From Moritella sp. (GTDB taxonomy: Bacteria > Pseudomonadota > Gammaproteobacteria > Enterobacterales > Moritellaceae), in the NCBI RefSeq assembly GCF_013215705.1, contig NZ_JABSQR010000006.1, positions 220,797-284,796 on the forward strand: a stretch of DNA of 64,000 nucleotides, read 5' to 3'. Numbering within the stretch: position 1 is the first letter of the stretch; each line of letters starts with the position of its first letter. Of the stretch, positions 21,483-30,689 are shown one piece after another. The position numbers and the translations under genes are program-made. The notes under the pieces are model-generated. The model did not search any database and was not told the DNA's origin. It worked only from the letters and a program-made list of their open reading frames with translations.

Positions 21483-23087
21483 ATGAAATTTAAATTATCT
21501 ATTCTGGTATTGATATTACTGACCGGGTGTCAAATGACATCTGAAGATCGTAGTAACGATGTGCAAACTACTCTAACGCCTGTCGTTGCCCCATCTGTAA
21601 AAGCCAGTAATGAAGACCATGGTTTAGATAGTGCAACTGAAGAAAATATTGCTAGACTCATTGTCACCGAAGACGTTACCGTCGAGCAAATTGATAATGT
21701 TTGGGTTCGCATCGCTGAGCAAATGACTATTCCTATTCCCGATAATGCCCGTATTGCCAAACACCGTAAATGGTTTTTAGACCACCCTCAACATTTAAAA
21801 ACGGTATCACAACGTGCAGAACCATTTTTATATCTCATTGTTGAAGAGCTCGAGCGTCGTGGCTTACCCTTAGAACTGGCGCTGCTTCCTGTGGTAGAAA
21901 GTGCCTTTGACCCATTTGCCTACTCACATGGTAGCGCATCGGGTATGTGGCAATTTGTACCAGGCACAGCAACGCAATACGGTCTAGAGCAAAACTGGTG
22001 GTACGATGGCCGCCGTGACGTACTGGCATCGACAAGTGCGGCACTGACCTATATGGAATACTTAAGTCGTCGCTTCGACGGTGACTGGTTACATGCCCTG
22101 GCTTCGTATAATTCAGGTCAAGGTCGCGTCGGTCGTTCTATTAAGCGTAACCAAAAAGCCGGCTTAGCAACGGACTTCTGGTCCTTGTCGCTACCAAAAG
22201 AAACCGAAGCATACGTCCCTAAATTATTAGCGCTTGCTGATATCTTACAAAACGCTGAAAAATATAACCTGACGCTACCTGTGATTGATAACGAGCCAGC
22301 TATTCAACAAGTTGATATCAACAGCCAAATCGATTTAGCACTTGCCGCCGACTTAGCTGGGATGGATGTCGCACAATTACAGCGTCTTAATCCAGGGTTT
22401 AACCAATGGGCTACAGCGCCAGATGGTCCACATACATTATTAATTCCAAATGAAAATGTAGCACAGTTTGAAACTGCATTAGCAAAAACGGATGCTAAAG
22501 GCCGTTTAAATTGGGTACGCTATAAAGTTAAATCAGGCGATAGCCTAAGTGAAATAGCCCAGAACTATAATACGTCCAGCAAGATCATCGCCTCGGTTAA
22601 CAGTCTAGACAGCAGCATGATCAAGATCGGTCAAGCCTTGTTAATTCCAATGGCCGCGAAGGATCTCGATTATTATAAATTTAGCAAATCATCACGACTC
22701 ACTCGCCGCCAACAAAAACCCGCAGGGCGCTTTAAAATAGTACATAAAGTACAGTCAGGTGATAACTTGTGGGATATTTCACGTGCCTACAAAGTTAACT
22801 ACAAGAGCCTAGCGAAATGGAACAACATCGCGCCTAAAGACACATTAAAGGTCAATCAAAAACTGGTAGTATGGCAAGGAAAGAAACAAGGCAGTGCGAA
22901 TGGTAAAGGCATTATGCGTAATATTACCTACAAGGTCCGTCAAGGTGATTCACTTGCACGTATTGCCAATAAGTTTAATGTAAGAATTAAAGACTTGGTG
23001 AGATGGAATGGCCTAGCTAAGCAGAAATATATCCAACCAGGACAAGCACTACGACTTTATATTGACGTGACAAAGGTGAGTACCTAG
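21483..23087 (+). CDS. mltD: membrane-bound lytic murein transglycosylase D
   Basis: 534-residue lipoprotein that cleaves peptidoglycan non-hydrolytically. The lipoprotein signal ends at LLTGC near residue 16. The SLT domain (residues about 110-260) has the catalytic Glu in LLPVVESAFDPFAYSHGSASGMWQFVPGTA and the late motif ALASYNSGQGRV. Three LysM repeats follow, YKVKSGDSLSEIAQNYN, HKVQSGDNLWDISRAYK and YKVRQGDSLARIANKFN, for glycan binding. It follows gloB by 94 bases, as in E. coli, and ends before a strong terminator. Confidence 0.95.
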   Translation: MKFKLSILVLILLTGCQMTSEDRSNDVQTTLTPVVAPSVKASNEDHGLDSATEENIARLIVTEDVTVEQIDNVWVRIAEQMTIPIPDNARIAKHRKWFLDHPQHLKTVSQRAEPFLYLIVEELERRGLPLELALLPVVESAFDPFAYSHGSASGMWQFVPGTATQYGLEQNWWYDGRRDVLASTSAALTYMEYLSRRFDGDWLHALASYNSGQGRVGRSIKRNQKAGLATDFWSLSLPKETEAYVPKLLALADILQNAEKYNLTLPVIDNEPAIQQVDINSQIDLALAADLAGMDVAQLQRLNPGFNQWATAPDGPHTLLIPNENVAQFETALAKTDAKGRLNWVRYKVKSGDSLSEIAQNYNTSSKIIASVNSLDSSMIKIGQALLIPMAAKDLDYYKFSKSSRLTRRQQKPAGRFKIVHKVQSGDNLWDISRAYKVNYKSLAKWNNIAPKDTLKVNQKLVVWQGKKQGSANGKGIMRNITYKVRQGDSLARIANKFNVRIKDLVRWNGLAKQKYIQPGQALRLYIDVTKVST

Positions 23088-23145
23088 TTAACTCATTAAT
23101 AACAACTCATCACGCTATTTAGAACTTAAACATAATACACACATA

Positions 23146-23192
23146 AAAAATGGCTTACGCTAAGATTTCATTCTTAACCGTAAGCCATTTTT
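23146..23192. terminator. bidirectional terminator between mltD and the next gene
   Basis: AAAAATGGCTTACG and CGTAAGCCATTTTT form a perfect 14-bp stem with A- and T-runs on both sides. It is suited to end both convergent transcripts. Confidence 0.85.
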
Positions 23193-23223
23193 ATTGCCTT
23201 GCAATGTTCAATTACAGTGCGAA

Positions 23224-23775
23224 TTATAAACCCAGCATATCTTCTTTCAGGTCATCATCAGCAGGCTCATCACCTAACCAAATAGACAATACCGCTTGGC
23301 GGAAAACGTCGTTATTAATAGTCGATAATTTTTCATTATTTTTATACGTTGCCAAACCTTTACCTGGTGTACTCACTAAAGTAAATTGATCGCCTTTCGC
23401 GATCTCGGTACTAAACACACCAATAAATTCGGCTATTTCAGCAGAGATAGGGGCCATATTACCCGCAGTCGCGCTGTCAAAGCCGTCGTTGATCGCCGAA
23501 ACCATCTTCTCAGAGGTAATCAGACCTGAAATGATATTAAGACGAATAGCGCTTACATCTTGGCTTTTTATTACATCTTTACTCGCTGTTTGTGTAAATA
23601 GCGAACCAACATACAGATCAATAAAGAATTTACTACGAACACCTGCCCCTTGATAATTAAGTGATGTACCTTCAACAGATACACTATCCGGCACTGAAAC
23701 GCCAGACACTTCCTGTGCAGCATTAACAGAGAAACTTAATAGCATTGCAGACGCTAGAGTTGCTAATTTATTCAT
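23224..23775 (-). CDS. secreted chalcone-isomerase-like protein
   Basis: 183 residues with a signal peptide (MNKLATLASAMLLSFSVNAAQ, cleaved after about residue 20). It is followed by a domain like the bacterial chalcone isomerase-like family: VEGTSLNYQGAGVRSKFFIDLYVGSLF, then INDGFDSATAG and FRQAVLSIWLGDEPADDDLKEDMLG. Bacterial members are periplasmic and not known to make flavonoids; a lipid or fatty-acid binding role is often suggested. It is a single gene. Confidence 0.8.
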   Translation of the reverse strand: MNKLATLASAMLLSFSVNAAQEVSGVSVPDSVSVEGTSLNYQGAGVRSKFFIDLYVGSLFTQTASKDVIKSQDVSAIRLNIISGLITSEKMVSAINDGFDSATAGNMAPISAEIAEFIGVFSTEIAKGDQFTLVSTPGKGLATYKNNEKLSTINNDVFRQAVLSIWLGDEPADDDLKEDMLGL

Positions 23776-23900
23776 GATTTGATCCTATGTGAGTCGGTAT
23801 TAAACGTCAATTTAACCATAAAGCAACTAGAGCTAAAACTCTAACCCTTTGGATTAAGTAAATTTAATACCATTTTCTTACAACTCAATTAATACCTAAT

Positions 23901-23935
23901 AAAAAGCCACCCATTGTTATAATGGGTGGCTTTTT
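23901..23935 (-). terminator. Rho-independent terminator after symporter gene
   Basis: AAAAAGCCACCCATT and AATGGGTGGCTTTTT form a perfect 15-bp stem with a five-base loop, about 30 bases past the stop of the sodium:alanine symporter gene. Confidence 0.85.
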
Positions 23936-23966
23936 CTAATTTTACAATGCTAACGTAACTAAAATG

Positions 23967-25382
23967 CTACTTTTTAAATTTAGAATTCCAAATTTCACTG
24001 TTGATCTTTTTATCGATTTCAGGATATTCAGCACTATCAAATGTAGGCGTTTTACCTTCAGCAAGTTGCTTGTTGTAATCTTTCGCGACGGTGATGACAT
24101 ACTTAGATAACATCAAGATAGCAATGATATTGACCAGTGCCATTAAGCCCATTGACGCATCTGCCATGTTCCAAATCAGATCTGATTTCGCCACAGCACC
24201 AAACATAACCATACCTAAAACAGCAGCACGGAAGATCCAGATCATTACTTTCGAATCACGGTTCAAAAATAAAATACTTGTTTCAGCGTAAGAATAGTTC
24301 GCCACAATTGACGTAAATGCGAAGAATAAGATCGCAATAGCAACAAAGGTACTACCCCAATCACCAACATGCGATGACAATGCATGCTGCGTTAATTCGA
24401 TACCGCCAATACCCGATGTATCACCAAGATCAGAAAGTAGAATAATAGACGCAGTTGCAGTACAGATAACGATAGTATCGATGAATACACCTAACATCTG
24501 TACATAACCTTGTGACGCAGGGTGATTCGGGAATGGTGCAGCACTCGCCGCAGCATTCGGCGCACTACCCATACCCGCTTCATTCGAGAATAAACCACGT
24601 TTGATACCTTGCATCATAGCAACACCTAATGCGCCACCAGCAGCTTCTTCTAAGCCGAATGCAGATTTTATGATAAGTTCGAAAACGGCAGGCAATTCTG
24701 AAATGTTCATTGCCACAACAACAAATGCAATCAGGATATAAGCCAGCGCCATGAATGGCACCACAATTTCAGCAAATGCGCCGATCACACGCAGACCACC
24801 AAAAATGATGAAGCTTGTAAATACAACTAATACGATACCAACGAGAGTTTTATCAAAACCAAACGCATTGTGCATTGAGTTGGCAATCGCATCAGATTGA
24901 ACAGCGTTAAATACCAAGCCAAATGCAACGATTAGGCAGATAGAGAATACAACGCCCATCCAGCGACGACCTAAACCTTTTTCCATGTAGTAAGCGGGAC
25001 CACCACGGAAGTTGCCATCAGCATCTTTGGTTTTAAATAATTGCGCTAATAAACTTTCTGCAAAACTAGTCGCCATACCAATAACAGCAATTAACCACAT
25101 CCAGAATACAGCACCAGGGCCACCCGCAGTAATTGCCACAGCAACACCAGCAAGGTTACCAGTACCAACACGCGCAGCTAGACTTGTACATAGCGCTTGA
25201 AATGATGATACACCTTCAGAGCTGCTTTTACGGCTACCAGCAAGAACAGAGAACATGTGAGTAAAATGGCGGAACTGAATAAAACCTAATTTAAAGGTAA
25301 AATACAGACCTGTACCGATAAGTAAATAAATCAGTACAGAGCCCCACAGCAGCCCGTTTATAAAGTCGATAACTTCCGTCAT
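23967..25382 (-). CDS. sodium:alanine (glycine) symporter, AGCS family
   Basis: 471-residue inner-membrane transporter with about ten to eleven helices. The AGCS signature is seen in SFQALCTSLAARVGTGNLAGVAVAI and GPGAVFWMW, and further on as RGLFSNEAGMGSAPNAAASA. It imports alanine or glycine with Na+. The frame stays open 36 codons upstream, but the ATG at 25382 has GGAAAG before it and begins MTEVIDFINGLLWG, the usual family start. I looked for a glycine riboswitch in the leader and saw none. Confidence 0.92.
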   Translation of the reverse strand: MTEVIDFINGLLWGSVLIYLLIGTGLYFTFKLGFIQFRHFTHMFSVLAGSRKSSSEGVSSFQALCTSLAARVGTGNLAGVAVAITAGGPGAVFWMWLIAVIGMATSFAESLLAQLFKTKDADGNFRGGPAYYMEKGLGRRWMGVVFSICLIVAFGLVFNAVQSDAIANSMHNAFGFDKTLVGIVLVVFTSFIIFGGLRVIGAFAEIVVPFMALAYILIAFVVVAMNISELPAVFELIIKSAFGLEEAAGGALGVAMMQGIKRGLFSNEAGMGSAPNAAASAAPFPNHPASQGYVQMLGVFIDTIVICTATASIILLSDLGDTSGIGGIELTQHALSSHVGDWGSTFVAIAILFFAFTSIVANYSYAETSILFLNRDSKVMIWIFRAAVLGMVMFGAVAKSDLIWNMADASMGLMALVNIIAILMLSKYVITVAKDYNKQLAEGKTPTFDSAEYPEIDKKINSEIWNSKFKK

Positions 25383-25699
25383 ATTGTCTTTCCATACTCT
25401 TATTAAAGTCCACAGATAGCAGCAAAAATAACACCACAATCTGAACAAGGCGCGAAATATAACATATAAAACCAATAAATTACTAATCAACAGGCGTTAA
25501 AATTATCGAACTAACAATTATGACCCTAATTAGATACATATTTGAAAAATAATCACTGCATTTTGCATAAAATATTTTATACCATTTCTGTTTTCGGTCT
25601 TTTTACGTGATCTATCACTCAAATATATGACTAAATATGACCAAGGGCATGAAAAAAATGCTATAGAGAAAGGGTAACTATCATTACAAAGGTGATCCC
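25383..25699. other. divergent intergenic region
   Basis: 317 AT-rich bases between the symporter gene (minus) and the DUF3545 gene (plus). It must carry both promoters. I see no riboswitch, palindromic operator or RNA gene. Confidence 0.4.
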
Positions 25700-25867
25700 A
25701 TGGAAGGAATAAATCAAGTGTCGATAGAAAATACAAAAAAAGAAGCAAAATCAATGTCAAAACGAAAGTGGCGTGAAATTGAAGCGATTAAGGATAAGCT
25801 CATTTTAGAAAAAGAAATGGACGGTTATAATGATCCTTTAAGTTATTACTCTGATCTTATTGCTTAA
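25700..25867 (+). CDS. DUF3545 family small protein (55 aa)
   Basis: ATG at 25700 has AAGGTGA seven bases upstream and encodes 55 residues, MEGINQVSIENTKKEAKS then SKRKWREIEAIKDKLILEKEM. The KRKWREIEAIKD block is the hallmark I know from DUF3545 proteins of Vibrio and Shewanella. It is highly charged and probably helical; the function is unknown. A perfect Rho-independent terminator begins three bases after the stop, which strongly supports a real monocistronic gene. Confidence 0.8.
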   Translation: MEGINQVSIENTKKEAKSMSKRKWREIEAIKDKLILEKEMDGYNDPLSYYSDLIA

Positions 25868-25869
25868 TA

Positions 25870-25896
25870 AAAAGCCGCATTGAATGCGGCTTTTTT
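25870..25896 (+). terminator. Rho-independent terminator after DUF3545 gene
   Basis: AAAAGCCGCA and TGCGGCTTTT pair around a TTGAA loop, ending in six T residues directly after the small gene. Confidence 0.85.
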
Positions 25897-25935
25897 AATA
25901 CGAGTGATACCTATACAACAGCAAGGTTTTACCCT

Positions 25936-26517
25936 TTATACTAAGCAGAGATCCTCTTTTGCCTCACCAATAAATCCAGCGGTAACGATTCGCTGTATTA
26001 ATTGCTCATAGGCATCATTAAACACAACAATGGGTTGTATATCTTGCAAATCGCCATTTTTCCACAAATGCTCAATATGACACCAATCATCTGGGGTGAA
26101 TTTCTCAACCATTAGTGGCATGACCACATTGGTTTCATATTGAATATGGGCACGTTGTTTGTCTACAAACCCGCGCAACTGTACTGCAAGTGCATCAAAT
26201 GGCATAACAGAATCCAGTTGGATCATATGTAATGAATGTGAAAGTTCACGGCTAAGGAAGTTTAAGCTTTGGTGTTCACTGGCGAGACGGTTCGGCATAT
26301 CATCATCTTCAACATAATGCTCAAGATAATACGAATAGATCAAATCTTCTTTCGGATGATGGTAACGGTCAATGTAGTTACGTAAATAATTTACAATATC
26401 ATCCATTAATTTAAAATTAACACCCTGCTGTTCAGATTCGAGTTCAGCTAACTGCTCAGTTAATACATTTAATAGTAACTCTACTTGTGCATGATCTTTT
26501 GTTATGAGAGATAACAT
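25936..26517 (-). CDS. hemerythrin HHE-domain protein
   Basis: 193-residue four-helix-bundle protein. Candidate di-iron ligands are His9 (KDHAQVE), His53/His54 and Glu57 (YHHPKED), Glu81/His82 (SEHQSL) and His124 with Glu128 (HIQYETN), which fits the HHE pattern. A C-terminal extension of about 50 residues follows. Such proteins bind O2 or nitric oxide, or repair iron centres, as YtfE does. It lacks the N-terminal domain of YtfE, so the exact role is open. It is a single gene in its own transcript. Confidence 0.85.
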   Translation of the reverse strand: MLSLITKDHAQVELLLNVLTEQLAELESEQQGVNFKLMDDIVNYLRNYIDRYHHPKEDLIYSYYLEHYVEDDDMPNRLASEHQSLNFLSRELSHSLHMIQLDSVMPFDALAVQLRGFVDKQRAHIQYETNVVMPLMVEKFTPDDWCHIEHLWKNGDLQDIQPIVVFNDAYEQLIQRIVTAGFIGEAKEDLCLV

Positions 26518-26646
26518 ATAAACTCCAATTTAAAATTATCTCCCAACACAATATACCCATATAGTGTTAGTTACTTTGATCGAGTTCAATTTACACTTAT
26601 AAAGGTATAATTACAAAAGGTGTCATTATCTTCAGTTCGGCCGATA

Positions 26647-27327
26647 TTATATTAGCCGCTCAACAATACTCACTTGCCAATTGATGGGTGTTTGTTGGCG
26701 TATTTGTAAACGGCTATTAATAGCAGAAAAATGTTGGCAACCAAAGAAACCACGACTTGCAGACAAAGGGGATGGATGCACTCCCTCTAAAACGTGATGC
26801 CGGCTGCGATCAATATGGCGGCCTTTTTTCTTGGCGTGATTTCCCCATAACACAAAAATAATCTCTTCTTCCTGCTGGTTTAACTGTTCAACGACATGAT
26901 CAGTGAATGTCTCCCAACCCGATTTGGCATGGGAATGGGCTTTTGCTTTTTCTACCGTTAGCACTGTATTTAACATTAAAATACCCTGTTGTGCCCACTC
27001 GATTAAATAACCGTGATCAGGCGCTGCAAAGCCATCAATATCGGTACTCAGTTCTTTATATATATTACGTAATGAAGGTGGGATCTTAATACCCGGCAAT
27101 ACTGAGAAACATAAACCATGCGCTTGCTCTGGTCCGTGGTACGGGTCTTGCCCTAAGATCACCACTTTGACATCTTTTAACGGCGTTAATGAAAACGCTT
27201 GAAATACATCAGCCTCTTTAGGAAAAATGACTTTTCCTGCAGCTCTTTCAGCAGTGATAAAGTTTTGTAATTCTAAATAATACGGTTGTTGCTGCTCGTG
27301 CAACAAAAATTCTGACCAAGTTTTCAT
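26647..27327 (-). CDS. ung: uracil-DNA glycosylase
   Basis: 226-residue base-excision repair enzyme of family 1. The water-activating motif is GQDPYHG at residues 59-65 (Asp61), followed by GLCFSV. The uracil-pocket segment is [17 protein letters not shown]. The DNA-intercalation loop is [17 protein letters not shown]. The length matches E. coli Ung (229). It is divergent from nfo, which encodes a second base-excision-repair enzyme acting on the abasic sites it makes. Confidence 0.97.
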   Translation of the reverse strand: MKTWSEFLLHEQQQPYYLELQNFITAERAAGKVIFPKEADVFQAFSLTPLKDVKVVILGQDPYHGPEQAHGLCFSVLPGIKIPPSLRNIYKELSTDIDGFAAPDHGYLIEWAQQGILMLNTVLTVEKAKAHSHAKSGWETFTDHVVEQLNQQEEEIIFVLWGNHAKKKGRHIDRSRHHVLEGVHPSPLSASRGFFGCQHFSAINSRLQIRQQTPINWQVSIVERLI

Positions 27328-27448
27328 TTATAAACCCTCAAGATTAGCATTGCCAAAAACCTAATTTTATCGTAAAAAGTTCCCTTTAAAACTGTTTTGT
27401 CGTTAAATTGACTAAAAATGATGAATACTCAACGTAAGGGAGCAAAAA

Positions 27449-28297
27449 ATGACTAAGTTTATTGGTGCGCACGTATCGGCAGCAGGCGGTGTGTGGAATG
27501 CCCCTAAAAACGCCCACGATTTAGGCGCAACCGCATTTGCGCTATTTACCAAGAACCAACGCCGTTGGGATGCAAAAGCACTAAGCCCAGATGATATTCG
27601 TAAGTTTAAAGCCAATTGTAAACGCTACAATTTTACCTCAGCACAAATTTTGCCCCATGATTCTTACTTGATTAACCTTGGCCATCCAGAAGCGGCAGCA
27701 TTAGACAAATCACGTAATGCCTTTTTTGATGAAATGCACCGTTGTGAACAATTAGGTTTAACTCTACTTAATTTCCACCCGGGCAGTCACCTAAAAAAGA
27801 TATCAGAATCAGAAAGTCTAAAGCTGGTAGCCGAATCAATTAACCTGGCGTTGGAAAAATCAACGTCAGTCAAAGCCGTCATTGAAAACACCGCAGGTCA
27901 AGGTACTAACTTAGGTTACCGTTTTGAGCATCTTGCCGAGATCATTGAACAAGTAGAAGATAAGAGCCGTGTTGGTGTATGTATCGATACCTGCCACACC
28001 TTTGTGGCAGGATATGATTTACGTACTTTCGCAGCCTGTGAACAAACCTTTCATAATTTTGCCAGCATTGTCGGCTTTGAGTACCTCGCAGGTATGCATA
28101 TTAATGACAGTAAAGTCGACCTCGGTACAAAAGTTGATCGCCATCACAGCTTAGGGCAAGGTTTTATTGGCGAAGATGCCTTTAAATTTATCATGCAGGA
28201 TGAACGCTTTAATGGTATACCTATGGTATTGGAAACAATAGACGATACTATTTGGGCTGATGAAATTGCTTGGTTACAGCAGTTAGCCGTTAAATAA
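27449..28297 (+). CDS. nfo: endonuclease IV
   Basis: 282-residue AP endonuclease with a TIM-barrel fold and three zinc ions; E. coli Nfo is 285. It opens [19 protein letters not shown] and contains [44 protein letters not shown] and the zinc-ligand segment [34 protein letters not shown] precedes the ATG. It is divergent from ung across 121 bases. Confidence 0.96.
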   Translation: MTKFIGAHVSAAGGVWNAPKNAHDLGATAFALFTKNQRRWDAKALSPDDIRKFKANCKRYNFTSAQILPHDSYLINLGHPEAAALDKSRNAFFDEMHRCEQLGLTLLNFHPGSHLKKISESESLKLVAESINLALEKSTSVKAVIENTAGQGTNLGYRFEHLAEIIEQVEDKSRVGVCIDTCHTFVAGYDLRTFAACEQTFHNFASIVGFEYLAGMHINDSKVDLGTKVDRHHSLGQGFIGEDAFKFIMQDERFNGIPMVLETIDDTIWADEIAWLQQLAVK

Positions 28298-28320
28298 GTA
28301 AGCTATATCAATAATTGAAA

Positions 28321-28358
28321 AAGCCCAAACACGCAGAGTCGAGTTTGGGTATTAAAAG
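28321..28358 (+). terminator. hairpin after nfo
   Basis: CCCAAAC and GTTTGGG pair around a 12-base loop 26 bases past the nfo stop, followed by TATTAAAA. This is a moderate terminator candidate. A smaller repeat (ATCAAC / GTTGAT) follows before the next gene. Confidence 0.5.
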
Positions 28359-28399
28359 GATCATCAACGAGGATTGTTGATAATAAAAAGGGATGTAAT

Positions 28400-29143
28400 T
28401 TGAAATACTCGATAGAGCTTGTACCCCGTTCATGGGAAACCTTAAATACTGAAGCCGAAGAAGTTAGCCAATTTAGCCAAATTAATACGCTAAATATTCC
28501 CGACTTACTGCGCTTTGATGTTCGTAGCTGGGATGCTTGCGATCGCCTACAAGATAAATTCGATGAAGTGATCCCTCATCTTCGCGCTATCGATTTTGAC
28601 CTGAAAAACGGCTTTCCATTAACCGATTTTTTCCGTCATAGTAAGATCAATTCAGTACTTGTCGTCGAAGGCGATCCGCCGCAAGATATTTCACACCGAA
28701 CCTATCGCAATACCTCATGTGAACTGATCCGTATTATCAAAAAAGAACTGCCTTATATGAAAGTATACGCCGCGATCGATCAATATCGAACCAGCATGCG
28801 TAAAGAGCTCGATTATATTCACGATAAACTTGATGCGGGTGTTGATGGCTTTTTCACGCAACCATTTTTTGATTTAAAATTTCTCGATGTATACATGGAT
28901 ATGCTGCAAGGTACGGAAGTATTTTGGGGCCTGAGTCCGATCCACAGCGAAACCAGTAAATCGTACTGGGAAAATAAAAACGATGTGGTTTTTCCAAGTG
29001 ATTTCGAACCGACAAAAGAATGGAATATTAAGTTTGGCCGGGCCATGATCAAAAAGGTGCAAGCCAAAGATGATAATGTCTACTTCATGCCAATCAGAGC
29101 CAACGCCAGTGAATACCTAAGTAAATTACTCGCCGAAGATTAA
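28400..29143 (+). CDS. methylenetetrahydrofolate reductase-like protein (short MTHFR paralogue)
   Basis: 247 residues with the MTHFR TIM-barrel pattern: the opening YSIELVPRSWE carries the early Glu, VLVVEGDPPQ matches the flavin-contact GD..P loop, and DAGVDGFFTQPFFD matches the ITQxFFD strand with its Gln. It is about 50 residues shorter than E. coli MetF, and the middle is divergent, so I call it a paralogue rather than metF. It probably binds a flavin and a folate or similar cofactor. It begins with TTG after AAGGGATG; no in-frame ATG or GTG fits. Confidence 0.75.
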   Translation: MKYSIELVPRSWETLNTEAEEVSQFSQINTLNIPDLLRFDVRSWDACDRLQDKFDEVIPHLRAIDFDLKNGFPLTDFFRHSKINSVLVVEGDPPQDISHRTYRNTSCELIRIIKKELPYMKVYAAIDQYRTSMRKELDYIHDKLDAGVDGFFTQPFFDLKFLDVYMDMLQGTEVFWGLSPIHSETSKSYWENKNDVVFPSDFEPTKEWNIKFGRAMIKKVQAKDDNVYFMPIRANASEYLSKLLAED

Positions 29144-29172
29144 TCTGATGACAGTGTCATCATAACAACATC

Positions 29173-29208
29173 AATAAACCACTTTTAACAACATCTAAGT
29201 GGTTTATT
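29173..29208. terminator. bidirectional terminator between MTHFR-like and phasin-like genes
   Basis: AATAAACCACTT and AAGTGGTTTATT form a perfect 12-bp stem with a 12-base loop and T-rich flank. It overlaps the last codons of the convergent phasin-like gene. Confidence 0.75.
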
Positions 29209-29674
29209 TTATGTCGGCTAACTCCGCAAGTAACACATCAAGCTTATCATTTAATTGATTTATTTTATCACTTTCAATGCCGGTGAATTTAGCACAAGTC
29301 CGTTGGATCAACTTTTCCAATCCTTGCAAAGATATATGTTCAGCCGTCGTATGCAACTTAAACGCGTTATCCACCTTTTCGCCTTGACGTAACAGCTCTT
29401 CAAAAAACATTGACGATTTTTCACCCGCAATATTGAGTCCCTCAATACTATTACTATATGCACCGAGTCCAGCTAACCAAACCTGGCGTACAAAGTTCAT
29501 TTTGGCCGCTAACGTCACCTCAACAGCAGCACTCTCAATACCGTCTGGCGATTCAATGCCGTCGAGTGATTCAATAGCTGGATTGTTAATATCATTAATG
29601 GCAATGAAATTATCTATTATCACATTATTATTAACAACATCATTATTTGAATTGCAGTTTTCATTCTGGCGCAT
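29204..29674 (-). CDS. phasin-like (PHA granule-associated) protein
   Basis: 156 residues. The core AAKMNFVRQVWLAGLGAYSNSIEGLNIAGEKSSMFFEELLRQGEKV resembles the PhaF/PhaI-type polyhydroxyalkanoate granule-associated family. It ends in a short coiled-coil-like segment INQLNDKLDVLLAELADIK. The first 50 residues are unusual: Asn-rich (NNDVVNNNVIIDN) and then a small repeat of SLDGIE / SPDGIE. No PHA synthase or depolymerase is in the window, so the link to granules rests on the family alone. Confidence 0.7.
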   Translation of the reverse strand: MRQNENCNSNNDVVNNNVIIDNFIAINDINNPAIESLDGIESPDGIESAAVEVTLAAKMNFVRQVWLAGLGAYSNSIEGLNIAGEKSSMFFEELLRQGEKVDNAFKLHTTAEHISLQGLEKLIQRTCAKFTGIESDKINQLNDKLDVLLAELADIK

Positions 29675-29835
29675 TGTTAAATCTTATCAACGATACTAGG
29701 AACTATTAAGCATAGATGTAATAGCCATAAATGAGAGCATAACTTGTATCACTGTGATTAACATAACAAAATCATCACGAAATAAAATACCGATATCGAT
29801 AACATGACCGCATCTTAAATCGCGTAAACTTCAAG

Positions 29836-30510
29836 TTAACCATCCATGTTAATCGTTAAAAACTGCTTTATATGTTGAGATATGTCATTTAATTGTTGTG
29901 GTGTAACCGTATGCTCTGCCGGATAACGACTATAATTGGGTTCATAACCCAGAGCTTCTAAATATTTTACCGCATCGAGTCCAAGGGACTCTGCGACAAC
30001 CGGATCAGCACTGCCGTGATAAATATGCACCGGTAACGCGAGATTATTTTGATGCGGCTCAATGGTTTTAGCTGTCGCAAAATAGCTCGACATAACCATC
30101 AATCCAGCTAATGGCTTAGCAAAGGTTAATGCACTTTGATACGCAACCGCACCACCTTGAGAAAAACCAGCAACAATGATCCGCTCACTCTCAATGCCTC
30201 GGTCGATCTCGCGTTGGATCAATTGTTGTACTTGCTCAACACTGGTCATCAAACCAGACATATCAATTTTTCGATCTAACGTCATCTCTAAAATGTCATA
30301 CCAAGCCGGCATTTTATAGCCATTATTAATGGTGACCTTGATTTCTGGAGCATGCGGAAAGACATAGCGAACTTGATGCTCAACAGGAAGCGAGATCATC
30401 GGGACGACAGGGGCAAAGTCATGGCCGTTAGCACCCAGTCCATGTAACCAGATAACACTGGCGTTTGCAGCTTGCTTAGGTTCAATTTCAATACAAGGTA
30501 AATATGTCAT
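29836..30510 (-). CDS. carboxylesterase / phospholipase, alpha/beta hydrolase 2 family
   Basis: 224-residue cytosolic serine esterase. The oxyanion region is VIWLHGLGANGHDF near residues 19-32, the nucleophile elbow GFSQGG has Ser117, the acid is in HGSADPVV, and the catalytic His is in YPAEHTVTPQQ. This matches the Abhydrolase_2 group (E. coli YpfH relatives, Pseudomonas carboxylesterase II), which cleaves short-chain esters. It is a single gene, with a palindromic repeat just upstream. Confidence 0.88.
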   Translation of the reverse strand: MTYLPCIEIEPKQAANASVIWLHGLGANGHDFAPVVPMISLPVEHQVRYVFPHAPEIKVTINNGYKMPAWYDILEMTLDRKIDMSGLMTSVEQVQQLIQREIDRGIESERIIVAGFSQGGAVAYQSALTFAKPLAGLMVMSSYFATAKTIEPHQNNLALPVHIYHGSADPVVAESLGLDAVKYLEALGYEPNYSRYPAEHTVTPQQLNDISQHIKQFLTINMDG

Positions 30511-30537
30511 TCTGTTTCCTTACAATTAAGTTGTTTA

Positions 30538-30585
30538 TATACCCAGCTACTTCGAAATACACCATTTTGAAGTAGCTTAGGTATA
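30538..30585. repeat. palindromic intergenic repeat, copy 2
   Basis: TATACCCAGCTACTTC and GAAGTAGCTTAGGTATA form a nearly perfect inverted repeat with one unpaired base. It is related to the element at 17419-17473 and lies between divergent genes. Confidence 0.6.
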
Positions 30586-30689
30586 AGGATACCATCGTAT
30601 AAATTCACAACGAAACAACGATAACCATGTTAACTGACAATAAAGTGGTTATAATAGCGAAGTTATCTTTATTTATGGTGAGTTATTTA

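Noticed and set aside
25383..25530. possible glycine riboswitch before the sodium:alanine symporter
   Set aside because: Some relatives have one there, but the conserved aptamer helices and GGAGAG-type core are not present.
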